From NCBI RefSeq assembly GCF_000720135.1, contig NZ_JOIU01000031.1, forward strand, positions 18,927 through 82,926: DNA of 64,000 bases. Direction: 5' to 3'. The position numbers were made by a program, and so were the translations under genes. The stretch's first letter is position 1. Each line of letters begins with the position of its first letter. Below are positions 32,012-39,624 of the stretch, one piece after another. This DNA is from Streptomyces sp. NRRL S-1022. GTDB taxonomy: Bacteria; Actinomycetota; Actinomycetes; Streptomycetales; Streptomycetaceae. The notes under the pieces were generated by a model. It was not told where the DNA came from. It searched no databases and saw only the letters and a program-made list of their open reading frames with translations.

Positions 32012-32869
32012 TCAGGCGGTCGCGGAGCGGTACTTGCGCACCGCGAGGGTGCGGAAGACCACGATGATCAGGACCGACCAGATCAGCGAGGCCCACACCG
32101 GGTGCTCCATCGGCCAGGCGCCCGAGGCGGACTGCCCGGGGTTGGCGAACAGCACGCGGGTCGCCTGCACGGTGGCGCTGAAGGGGTTCCACTCCGCGAC
32201 GTGCCGCAGCCACGGCGTCATGTTGCCCGTGTCCACGAACGCGTTGGATATGAAGGTCACCGGGAACAGCCAGACCAGTCCGCCGGAGGTGGCCGCCTCG
32301 GGGGTGCGGACGGTGAGGCCGATCAGCGCGCCGATCCAGGTGAACGCGTACCCGAGCAGGAGCAGCAGGGCGAAGGCGGCGAGGACCTTGCCGGCGTTGG
32401 TGGGGCCGTCGGAGCCGGCCCGCCAGCCGACGAGCAGCGCGACCACGGCCAGGACCAGCAGGGTGAGCGCCGTCTGCACCAGGTCGGCGAGGGTGCGGCC
32501 GGTCAGCACCGCACCGCGCGCCATGGGCAGCGAGCGGAAGCGGTCGATGAGGCCCTTGTGCATGTCGTCGGCGATGCCGGCCCCGGAGCCGGCGGTGGCG
32601 AAGGTGACGGTCTGCGCGAAGATGCCGGCCATCAGGAAGTTCTTGTAGTCGAGCGCGCTCGTACTGGCGCCGATCTTCATCGAACCGCCGAACACGTAGG
32701 TGAACAGCACCACGAACATGATGGGCTGGATCAACCCGAAGATCAGCATTTCGGGGATGCGGGACATCCGGATCAGATTGCGTTTGGCAACGATCAGCGA
32801 GTCGCGGACGGACCGGCCGACGGGGTTGCCGGGCGCCGTGGCGGGCACGGCCTGGGTGACGGCGCTCAT
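32012..32869 (-). CDS. ABC-2 type transporter permease (DrrB-like)
   Basis: 285-aa permease with six hydrophobic segments (for example M-L-I-F-G-L-I-Q-P-I-M-F-V-V-L-F-T-Y-V-F and the C-terminal I-W-S-V-L-I-I-V-V-F) and the family motif G-L-I-D-R-F-R-S-L-P-M-A-R after the third region. It forms the membrane channel for the ATPase encoded just upstream, with ATGA overlap at 32866-32869. Relatives export daunorubicin-like drugs or lipids. Substrate cannot be deduced. Confidence 0.9.
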   Translation of the reverse strand: MSAVTQAVPATAPGNPVGRSVRDSLIVAKRNLIRMSRIPEMLIFGLIQPIMFVVLFTYVFGGSMKIGASTSALDYKNFLMAGIFAQTVTFATAGSGAGIADDMHKGLIDRFRSLPMARGAVLTGRTLADLVQTALTLLVLAVVALLVGWRAGSDGPTNAGKVLAAFALLLLLGYAFTWIGALIGLTVRTPEAATSGGLVWLFPVTFISNAFVDTGNMTPWLRHVAEWNPFSATVQATRVLFANPGQSASGAWPMEHPVWASLIWSVLIIVVFRTLAVRKYRSATA

Positions 32870-33897
32870 TTCACGGCCTCCTTGCCGGTCTGCTTGCCGT
32901 TCTGTTCGGCGGTCTGCTTGCCGTTCTGCTCGGCGGTCTGCCGGTCCGGGCCGGCGGTCTCGGCCGCGTGACCGGTGAGGGAGAGGAAGACGTCGTCGAG
33001 GGTGGGGCGGCGCAGCCCGATGTCGTCCATCTCGATCCCCCGCGCGTCCAGCTCGCGGATGACCTCGGCGAGCAGCTTGGCGCCGCCGGTGACGGGCACC
33101 GTGAGCCTGCGGGTGTGCTCCTCGACCGTGGTCTCGCCCTTGCCGAAGCCGCGCAGCACCTGCACGGCGGTCGCGATGTGCTCGCGCTCGTGCACCACGA
33201 CCTCGACGCGCTCGCCGCCGGTGCGGGTCTTGAGCTGGTCGGAGGTGCCCTGGGCGATGACCCGGCCGTGGTCCACGACCGCGATGTCGTGGGCCAGGTG
33301 GTCGGCCTCCTCCAGGTACTGCGTGGTGAGCAGCAGCGTCGTGCCGCTGGAGACGAGCTGCTTGATGACCTCCCACAGCTGCTGGCGGTTGCGCGGGTCG
33401 AGGCCCGTCGTGGGTTCGTCCATGAACATCACCGGCGGGGAGACCACGAGGGCCGCGGCGAGGTCCAGCCGGCGGCGCATGCCCCCGGAGTAGGTCTTGG
33501 CGGGGCGGTCGGCGGCGTCGGCGAGGTCGAACTGGTCCAGCAGCTCCGCCGCGCGGGTCCGGGCCGCCTTCGCCCTCATCTGGTAGAGCTGTCCGACCAT
33601 CTGCAGGTTCTCCCGGCCGGTCAGGTACTCGTCGACCGCCGCGAACTGGCCGGACAGACCTATGGAGCGGCGCACCGCGTCGGGGTGCCGCAGCACGTCG
33701 ACGCCCGCGACGACCGCCTTGCCGCTGTCGGGACGCAGCAGGGTGGTCAGGCAGCGGACGGTCGTCGTCTTGCCGGCACCGTTCGGCCCGAGCAGGCCGA
33801 GGACCGTGCCCTCGGGCACGTCGAGGTCGACGCCGTCGAGTGCCCTTACGTCGCCGAAGGTCTTGACCAGACCTTCGGCATGGATGGCGCCTGGCAT
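32866..33897 (-). CDS. ABC transporter ATP-binding protein (DrrA-like)
   Basis: 343 aa. Walker A G-P-N-G-A-G-K-T-T-T, Q-loop region L-S-G-Q-F, signature Y-S-G-G-M-R-R-R-L-D-L and Walker B V-M-F-M-D-E-P are all intact, followed by the DrrA-type C-terminal domain with R-R-P-T-L-D-D-V-F-L-S-L-T-G. The last about 25 residues are an odd tail with repeated Q-T-A-E-Q-N-G-K units encoded by a 24-bp tandem repeat. Partner of the permease downstream. A palindrome in its promoter region suggests local repression. Confidence 0.92.
   Translation of the reverse strand: MPGAIHAEGLVKTFGDVRALDGVDLDVPEGTVLGLLGPNGAGKTTTVRCLTTLLRPDSGKAVVAGVDVLRHPDAVRRSIGLSGQFAAVDEYLTGRENLQMVGQLYQMRAKAARTRAAELLDQFDLADAADRPAKTYSGGMRRRLDLAAALVVSPPVMFMDEPTTGLDPRNRQQLWEVIKQLVSSGTTLLLTTQYLEEADHLAHDIAVVDHGRVIAQGTSDQLKTRTGGERVEVVVHEREHIATAVQVLRGFGKGETTVEEHTRRLTVPVTGGAKLLAEVIRELDARGIEMDDIGLRRPTLDDVFLSLTGHAAETAGPDRQTAEQNGKQTAEQNGKQTGKEAVK
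32887..32934 (-). repeat. Two 24-bp in-frame tandem repeats in the ABC ATPase gene
   Basis: 32887-32910 and 32911-32934 are identical except for one base, and a third partial copy begins at 32935. They encode eight-residue units (Q-T-A-E-Q-N-G-K) at the C-terminus of the ATPase, so length variation would preserve the frame. Confidence 0.85.
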
Positions 33898-33955
33898 ATG
33901 TCTGTCTCCACCTCGTCGGGGATCCGGGGAGCGGGTTCACCGCACAAGAACCATA

Positions 33956-33971
33956 ACGCGATGTATCGCGT
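33956..33971. promoter_or_regulatory. 16-bp palindrome in the ABC transporter promoter region
   Basis: ACGCGAT-GT-ATCGCGT is a perfect 7-bp inverted repeat with 2-bp spacer, about 60 bp before the ATPase start. TGTAT (33962-33966) and ATACA (33978-33982) add an overlapping second dyad. Both resemble operators of PadR/TetR-type repressors of drug exporters. No such regulator is encoded next to it here. Confidence 0.45.
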
Positions 33972-34063
33972 CTCTCAATACACTTCACCCGGACGGGTGG
34001 CGGCATCGCCGTGGACCGGCATCACCGTGGGCCCGGCATCGCCGTGGTCCCGCGGCGTCCGTG

Positions 34064-35293
34064 TCAGGCGATGACGGTGTAGCCGGCGTCGCGCAGCGAC
34101 CGGCCGACCTCGGCGCAGTGCGCCGGTCCCTTCGTCTCCAGGTGCAGCTCCACCTCGGCCTCGGTGAGCCCGAGCCGCGGGTCGGTACGGACGTGGCTCA
34201 CGTCGAGGACGTTGGCGTCGACGGCCGACAGCACCCCGAGGAGCGTGGCGAGCGCCCCCGGCCGGTCCGTCAGCCGCAGCCGTACGGCCAGGTAGCGGCC
34301 CTGCGCGGCCATGCCGTGACGCAGCACCCGCTGCATCAGCACCGGGTCGACGTTGCCGCCGGAGAGCACCGCGACGACCGGGCCCTCGAAGGCGTCCGGC
34401 GCGCCCAGCAGCGCGGCCACCGGGCTGGCCCCGGCCGGTTCCACGACCAGCTTGGCCCGCTCCAGGCAGAGCAGCAGCGCCGCCGACAGCTGGTCCTCGC
34501 TGACCGTACGCACCTCGTCGACCAGCTCGCCGACGATCCCGAACGGCACCAGGCCCGGCCTCCCCACCTTGATGCCGTCGGCCATCGTCGCCGGGTTCTC
34601 CAGCGACACCGGGCGCCCGGCGGCCAGCGACGGCGGATAGCAGGCGGCCCCCTCCGCCTGGACGCCGACGATCCGGACGTCCGGCCGCAGCGCCTTCACC
34701 GCCACCGCGATACCGGCCGCGAGCCCGCCGCCGCCCATGCCGACGACGATCGTCCGCACCTGCGGGCACTGCTCCAGGATCTCCAGGCCGACCGTGCCCT
34801 GACCGGCGATGACGTCGGGGTGGTCGAAGGGGTGGATGAACACCGCGCCCGTCTCGGCGGCGTACTCCTGGGCGGCGTGCAGCGTCTCGTCGACCACCTG
34901 GCCGTGCAGGCGCACCTCGGCGCCGTACTCCCGGGTGGCGCTGATCTTCGGCAGCGGCGCACCCTTCGGCATGAACACCGTGGAGTGCACGCCCAGCAGC
35001 GAGGAGGCCAGTGCCACGCCCTGCGCGTGGTTGCCGGCGCTCGCGGCCACCACACCGGCGGCCCGCTCCTCCGGCAGCAGTCCGGCGATCCGCACGTAGG
35101 CGCCGCGCAGCTTGAAGGAGCCGGTCCGCTGGAGGTTCTCGCACTTGAGGTGGACCGGCGCGCCGACCAGCTGGGACAGGTGCCGGCTGCCTTCCATCGC
35201 CGTCGCGCGCGCGACGCCGGAGAGCATCTTCTGGGCGCCTCGCACGTCGTCGAGGGTGACGGAGCGCAAGGAGTCGGCCGTGCGGTAGCTCAT
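34064..35293 (-). CDS. ilvA: Threonine ammonia-lyase (threonine dehydratase) with ACT domain
   Basis: 409 aa. PLP Lys61 is in T-G-S-F-K-L-R-G-A, the glycine loop is V-G-M-G-G-G-G-L-A-A-G, and the S-A-G-N-H-A-Q-G motif is present. Residues about 330-409 are a single ACT domain ending G-Y-T-V-I-A. This length and layout match the TdcB/catabolic-type enzyme common in actinobacteria, which deaminates threonine to 2-oxobutyrate for isoleucine or propionyl-CoA supply. ATG at 35293 preferred. Divergent from the MarR gene at 35437. Confidence 0.92.
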   Translation of the reverse strand: MSYRTADSLRSVTLDDVRGAQKMLSGVARATAMEGSRHLSQLVGAPVHLKCENLQRTGSFKLRGAYVRIAGLLPEERAAGVVAASAGNHAQGVALASSLLGVHSTVFMPKGAPLPKISATREYGAEVRLHGQVVDETLHAAQEYAAETGAVFIHPFDHPDVIAGQGTVGLEILEQCPQVRTIVVGMGGGGLAAGIAVAVKALRPDVRIVGVQAEGAACYPPSLAAGRPVSLENPATMADGIKVGRPGLVPFGIVGELVDEVRTVSEDQLSAALLLCLERAKLVVEPAGASPVAALLGAPDAFEGPVVAVLSGGNVDPVLMQRVLRHGMAAQGRYLAVRLRLTDRPGALATLLGVLSAVDANVLDVSHVRTDPRLGLTEAEVELHLETKGPAHCAEVGRSLRDAGYTVIA

Positions 35294-35436
35294 GGCTCCA
35301 GCATCGCAGTTCACGTTTGCGCACGACGGGTGTGACCAAGCTGCGAGACCGGTTTGCGCAGCGCCGGTACGGCTTGGCGCCGGGCCGCGTACCCTGTCCC
35401 CCAACCCAGCAGCCTTCATGAAGCGAGCCTCCGGCC

Positions 35437-35961
35437 ATGCCCACAACACCTGAAATGTCGATGGACATGACGACCGTCGGTGACACCGGTCTCCTCGACA
35501 CCCTCCAGCACGAGGTGGCGGTGTTCGCCCGCCGTGCCGAACAGACCCGGCTCGGCGGCGTGGGCCAGGTGCGCAACTCCATGGACCGCGCCGCGTACCT
35601 GCTGCTCAACCGCCTCGACAAGGAAGGCCCGATGGGCGTCAAGGCGCTGGCCGCGAGCATGGGGATCGACTCCTCCACGGTCACCCGGCAGGTGGCGCCC
35701 CTGGTCGACACCGGGCTCGTCAAGCGCACCTCGCACCCGGAGGACGGGCGTGCCGTGGTGCTCCAGCTCTCCCCGCGCGGTGCCGCCCGGCTGGAGGAGG
35801 TGCGCTCGTCCCGGCGTCAGCTCATGGCCGAGCTGACACACGACTGGGCGCCGGAGGAGCGCGAGCAGTTCTGCACGCTCCTCACCCGCTTCAATGTCGC
35901 GCTCTCCGCGCGGATGTCGGTGCAGGGCGTACCGGCGGTGGAGCAGCCGCCGGCCTCCTGA
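35437..35961 (+). CDS. MarR-family transcriptional regulator
   Basis: 174 aa winged-helix regulator: helix-turn-helix G-V-K-A-L-A-A-S-M-G-I-D-S-S-T-V-T-R-Q-V-A-P-L followed by the wing K-R-T-S-H-P-E-D-G-R-A-V-V-L-Q-L-S. The divergent threonine dehydratase gene (144 bp apart) is a candidate target. The ligand is unknown. A later in-frame ATG exists at 35458. Confidence 0.88.
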   Translation: MPTTPEMSMDMTTVGDTGLLDTLQHEVAVFARRAEQTRLGGVGQVRNSMDRAAYLLLNRLDKEGPMGVKALAASMGIDSSTVTRQVAPLVDTGLVKRTSHPEDGRAVVLQLSPRGAARLEEVRSSRRQLMAELTHDWAPEEREQFCTLLTRFNVALSARMSVQGVPAVEQPPAS

Positions 35962-36061
35962 GCCGCGCACCGCACGGCAGGGGTCCGCACCTCTTGACCC
36001 GGGGGCCGCCGCTGGCCTCATATGAGACCGGGCCCGCACAGGGTCCCCGTCGGGGGGAGGC

Positions 36062-36568
36062 GTGGTGCGTGATCGGCGAGCGGCCCGTGACACCCGCCGG
36101 GCCCGGGATTTCGAGGCGTTCGCCGCGGGCGCGGCCGGGCGCCTGCTGCACGCCGCCATGCTGCTCACCGCGGAGGCTCCGGAGGCCAACCCGCGCGCGC
36201 GGCGCCTGCTGACACTCGCGCTCGCCCACACGTACGCCCGCTGGGACCGGCTGCGCGGCGAGGACCCGTACGACTGCGCCCGGCAGTACCTCGCCACGCG
36301 CTTCGCGCGCACCACCTGGCACCAGTACGGCGCCTTCGGCCGTGCCCGGCCGGATCCGCGCAGTCCGCTCGCCGCGCTCACCCCGCGGGAACGGCTGGTC
36401 CTGGTGCTGCGGCTGTACGAGGGGGTGGCCGAGGAACAGACCGCGGCCCTGCTCGGCCTGCCCGCGGAGCGCGTCCACACCATCTGCGACCGTGCCACGG
36501 CCACCGTGCTCCACCCGGGCGGTCCTGCGGCCGCCCGCCCGGCGAACGCGAAGACGGCACTGTCATGA
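36062..36568 (+). CDS. RNA polymerase sigma-factor-like protein
   Basis: 168 aa with GTG start after GGGGGGAGG. N-terminal part has R-R-L-L-T-L-A-L-A-H-T-Y-A-R-W, reminiscent of SigE-family region 2. The C-terminal part is a clear sigma-70 region 4: L-T-P-R-E-R-L-V-L-V-L-R-L-Y-E-G-V-A-E-E-Q-T, then L-G-L-P-A-E-R-V-H-T-I-C-D-R-A. Region 2 is short and divergent, so it may be a regulator derived from an ECF sigma rather than a full sigma factor. A small membrane protein follows and may be its partner. CTCATATGAG at 36017-36026 is a palindrome in its upstream region. Confidence 0.7.
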   Translation: MVRDRRAARDTRRARDFEAFAAGAAGRLLHAAMLLTAEAPEANPRARRLLTLALAHTYARWDRLRGEDPYDCARQYLATRFARTTWHQYGAFGRARPDPRSPLAALTPRERLVLVLRLYEGVAEEQTAALLGLPAERVHTICDRATATVLHPGGPAAARPANAKTALS

Positions 36569-36641
36569 GCTCCGCCGCGCCGTACGGCCGCCCCGCGCGC
36601 GCAGGGCACGACGGGTGCGGTGGGCGGGAGGGGAGACCGCG

Positions 36642-36890
36642 GTGAACCGAGGGCAGCGGGAGTCCGCCGTACGGCGGATCATGGAGCAGGGCGTCGCGCC
36701 GGTGCCGCCGGACCTGCACGCGGACGCGGTGCGCCGCGGGGACCGTCTGCTGCGGCAGCGGCGAGCGGTCCGCCGGGTGCTGTGGCTGCTGGCGTGTGCC
36801 GCGGCCGTCGCGTTCGCGGTGTGGGCGGCCGACGCCCACCCGTGGGCGGAGCCGCCCTCGCAGACGACTCCACCGCTCACCGGCTGGTGA
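36642..36890 (+). CDS. Small single-pass membrane protein after the sigma-like gene
   Basis: 82 aa, GTG start with GGGAGGGGAG upstream. Soluble N-terminus (R-E-S-A-V-R-R-I-M-E-Q-G, V-P-P-D-L-H-A-D-A-V-R-R-G), basic R-L-L-R-Q-R-R-A-V-R-R, then one helix V-L-W-L-L-A-C-A-A-A-V-A-F-A-V-W and a short Pro-rich outside tail. Location 73 bp after the sigma-like gene and topology suit a membrane partner or anti-sigma-like protein, but there is no zinc anti-sigma motif. Not recognised otherwise. Confidence 0.65.
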   Translation: MNRGQRESAVRRIMEQGVAPVPPDLHADAVRRGDRLLRQRRAVRRVLWLLACAAAVAFAVWAADAHPWAEPPSQTTPPLTGW

Positions 36891-36899
36891 CCGCGCCCG

Positions 36900-38054
36900 T
36901 CAGGCGAGGGCCTGCCGCAGATCCTCCAGCAGGTCGTCGGCGTTCTCGATGCCGACGGACAGGCGGACCAGGTCGGCCGGGACCTCCAGCGGGGAGCCGG
37001 CCGCGGAGGCGTGGGTCATCCGGCCGGGGTGCTCGATGAGGGACTCGACGCCGCCGAGGGACTCGCCGAGGGTGAAGATCTTGGCGCGGTTGCAGACGTC
37101 GATCGCCGCCGCCTCGCCGCCCTCGACCCGGAAGGACACCATGCCGCCGAACGCCTTCATCTGCTTGACGGCGATGTCGTGGCCGGGGTGCTCGGGCAGC
37201 CCGGGGTAGCAGACGCCGCTCACCCGCGGGTGCCGGGTCAGCATGTCGGCGATCTTCGTGGCGTTCTCGCTGTGCCGGTCCATGCGCACCGCGAGGGTCT
37301 TGGTGCCGCGCAGCACCAGCCAGGAGTCGAAGGGGCCGGCGACGGCGCCCATCGCGTTCTGGTGGTAGGCCAGCTCCTCGCCGAGGCCCGGGTCGGAGAC
37401 GATCAGCGCACCGCCGACCACGTCCGAGTGGCCGCCCATGTACTTGGTCAGGGAGTGCACGACGATGTCGGCGCCGAGCGTGAGCGGCTGCTGGAGGTAG
37501 GGGGTGGCGAAGGTGTTGTCGACGACCAGCTTCGCGCCCGCGTCGTGGGCGACCTGGGCGACGGCGGCGATGTCAGTGATGCCGAGCAGCGGGTTGGAGG
37601 GGGTCTCCACCCAGACCGCCTTGGTCTTGGGGGTGATGGCGGCGCGGACGGCGGCCGGGTCGCTGGTGTCGGCGACCGACCACTCCACGCCCCAGCGGGT
37701 GGCGACCTTGGCGAAGAGCCGGAAGGTGCCGCCGTAGGCGTCGTTGGGGATCACCACGTGGTCGCCGGGGGTGAGCAGCGTACGCAGCAGGGTGTCCTCG
37801 GCCGCCAGGCCGGACGCGAAGGCGAGGCCGCGGCGGCCGCCCTCCAGCGCGGCGAGGTTCTCCTCCAGGGCGGTGCGGGTCGGGTTGGCGCTGCGGCTGT
37901 ACTCGTAGCCGCCCCGCAGCCCCCCGACGCCGTCCTGCTTGTAGGTCGACACCTGGTAGATCGGCGGGACGACCGCGCCGGTGAGGGGATCCGCGGTGTT
38001 GCCCGCGTGGATCGCGAGAGTCTCGAAGTGCTGACTGATGTGGCTGTCACTCAT
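36900..38054 (-). CDS. metB: Cystathionine gamma-synthase
   Basis: 384 aa PLP enzyme of the Cys/Met metabolism family. It joins O-succinyl- or O-acetylhomoserine to cysteine in transsulfuration. Motifs: I-H-A-G-N-T-A-D-P near the N-terminus, Y-E-Y-S-R-S-A-N-P-T-R, PLP lysine in H-S-L-T-K-Y-M-G-G-H, and the C-terminal S-L-G-G-V-E-S-L-I-E-H-P. It could equally be a cystathionine gamma-lyase; the family is hard to split by eye. ATG at 38054 chosen. Convergent with the small membrane protein gene, 9 bp apart. Confidence 0.87.
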   Translation of the reverse strand: MSDSHISQHFETLAIHAGNTADPLTGAVVPPIYQVSTYKQDGVGGLRGGYEYSRSANPTRTALEENLAALEGGRRGLAFASGLAAEDTLLRTLLTPGDHVVIPNDAYGGTFRLFAKVATRWGVEWSVADTSDPAAVRAAITPKTKAVWVETPSNPLLGITDIAAVAQVAHDAGAKLVVDNTFATPYLQQPLTLGADIVVHSLTKYMGGHSDVVGGALIVSDPGLGEELAYHQNAMGAVAGPFDSWLVLRGTKTLAVRMDRHSENATKIADMLTRHPRVSGVCYPGLPEHPGHDIAVKQMKAFGGMVSFRVEGGEAAAIDVCNRAKIFTLGESLGGVESLIEHPGRMTHASAAGSPLEVPADLVRLSVGIENADDLLEDLRQALA

Positions 38055-38130
38055 GTGTACCGAGCGTAGTGCGCCCGGCCCGTTCCCGATGCCTGGCAAG
38101 AGGGATTCGTCCTGCTTGCAATGCTGCCGT

Positions 38131-38163
38131 CATGACAGGGCGGCCCCGACCCGCCCTGTCATG
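38131..38163. repeat. 13-bp perfect inverted repeat in a divergent promoter region
   Basis: 38131-38143 (CATGACAGGGCGG) pairs with 38151-38163 across a 7-nt loop. It lies between the divergent cystathionine synthase (start 38054) and the gene at 38239, so it cannot end either transcript. An operator or an RNA leader hairpin is more likely. Confidence 0.5.
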
Positions 38164-38238
38164 CCCTGGTCGGGGGTTTTCCACAGGCGGGTCGGTGGGG
38201 TTCGCCAATTGTCGGCGGCGTCTGGAACGCTGGGAGGC

Positions 38239-39357
38239 ATGGCGATTCTCTGGCTGCTGATGGCACTGGTCATGCTGGGCTTCGTGCTGCTCCCGTTCAT
38301 GCGGCGCAAGCGCGGGATGATCGAGCAGGTTCCCCCGGGACACCCGGACGCCGCCGACCCGGCGGCCTACGGCTTCCTGCGCCAGGAGGAGCTGGACGTG
38401 CGCCTGCCCGGCCCGGACCAGGACCTGCTGGCGGTCCTGGAGCTGGTCCAGCGCACCCAGGACTACCGGGCCGCGGCCCAGCTGCTGGCCGGCACCGAGT
38501 CCGGGGGCGAGCTGCGCTGGCAGCGGGTGCAGTCCCTCGCGGGCGCCGCCGCGCTGGAGCTCCAGCAGCGGCCCGGCGGAATACACGAGACGCCGGGCGG
38601 CCAGTGGCTGCGGGTGTGGCGGGCCGAACAGCCCAAGGACGCGGGCGGCGCCGCCGTCCACGCGGAGTTCCTGGTGCAGCAGGCCTGGCGGACGGCGACC
38701 CCGGGCACCGAGGAGTTCCGGATCATCATGGAGGAGGCCCAGTCCGCGTGTGCGCAGGCGGCCCTGCTGGCCCCCGGCGACCCGGTGCCGTACGTCATAG
38801 AGCTGTCCATCGCGCGCGCGCTGGCCTGTCCGCCGGCCGAGTTCGACCAGCTGTGGCTGAAGATCCTCGACCGTGCGCCGCACCACATGGGCGCGCACCT
38901 GGCCGCGCTGCACTACTGGTGCGAGAAGTGGCACGGCTCGCGCGAGCAGGCGTACTCCTTCGCCGAGGCCGCCGCGGCCCGCGCCCCGGAGGGCTCGCTG
39001 CTCGCCGCGCTGCCGCTGTTCGCGGTGTTCGAGCACCTCCCGGAGGTGAACCTGGTCCGCAGCCTGTACCGGAGCGAGGTCGTCACCAAGGCGATCCACG
39101 GCGCGCTGCACGCGGTCCACGCGGCCCGTCCCGACGACCCGATGCTCCCGCACGTCCGTCATCTGCTGCTGTTCTTCCTGGTCCCCGCCGAACGCTGGGC
39201 GGAGGCCATGCAGCAGCTGATCCACATCGACGGCCATGTCGGGGCCCTGCCGTGGACCCTGACCGACGACCCGGCCGCCGCGTTCGCCCTGCACCGCGCG
39301 CTGGCCGTGGCCGGTTACGAGGCCAACGGCGGCAGCCCGGCGGGCCTCCCCGGCTGA
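38239..39357 (+). CDS. Membrane-anchored protein, paralogue of the gene at 41365
   Basis: 372 aa. The N-terminal helix (I-L-W-L-L-M-A-L-V-M-L-G-F-V-L-L) anchors a soluble alpha-helical domain. The first about 120 residues include a segment reading D-Y-R-A-A-A-Q-L-L-A-G. The second half has the pattern (A)-P-H-H-M-x-A-H-x-x-A-L-H-Y-W-C-E-K-W-H-G-S, which recurs as A-P-H-H-Y-E-A-H-F-S-A-L-Q-Y-W-C-A-K-W-R-G-S in the protein at 41365. Both are exactly 372 aa and flank an M48 protease gene, suggesting a functional trio. ATG at 38239 is preceded immediately by GGGAGG. Function unknown. Confidence 0.75.
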   Translation: MAILWLLMALVMLGFVLLPFMRRKRGMIEQVPPGHPDAADPAAYGFLRQEELDVRLPGPDQDLLAVLELVQRTQDYRAAAQLLAGTESGGELRWQRVQSLAGAAALELQQRPGGIHETPGGQWLRVWRAEQPKDAGGAAVHAEFLVQQAWRTATPGTEEFRIIMEEAQSACAQAALLAPGDPVPYVIELSIARALACPPAEFDQLWLKILDRAPHHMGAHLAALHYWCEKWHGSREQAYSFAEAAAARAPEGSLLAALPLFAVFEHLPEVNLVRSLYRSEVVTKAIHGALHAVHAARPDDPMLPHVRHLLLFFLVPAERWAEAMQQLIHIDGHVGALPWTLTDDPAAAFALHRALAVAGYEANGGSPAGLPG

Positions 39358-39624
39358 CCGACGCCCCGGCCGGCGGCCCCCAACCGCCCCTCGCCCTTTC
39401 CGCATTGCCCTCCTGACCTGCGGTAGGGCATACTCCGCATCCCCCCACACCGCACCACAGGCACCACCGGCATCACAGCACCACCACCTCGCACGACCAG
39501 CACCACCGCACGCAAACGACCGCACACCGCACACCACGCACCGGCACCATCCGCACCGACCGGCCCCCGCCGGTCCGGCGCTCTGTCATGTCCTTTTCCG
39601 AGGTCCTGTGGGGGGATCTGCCCG

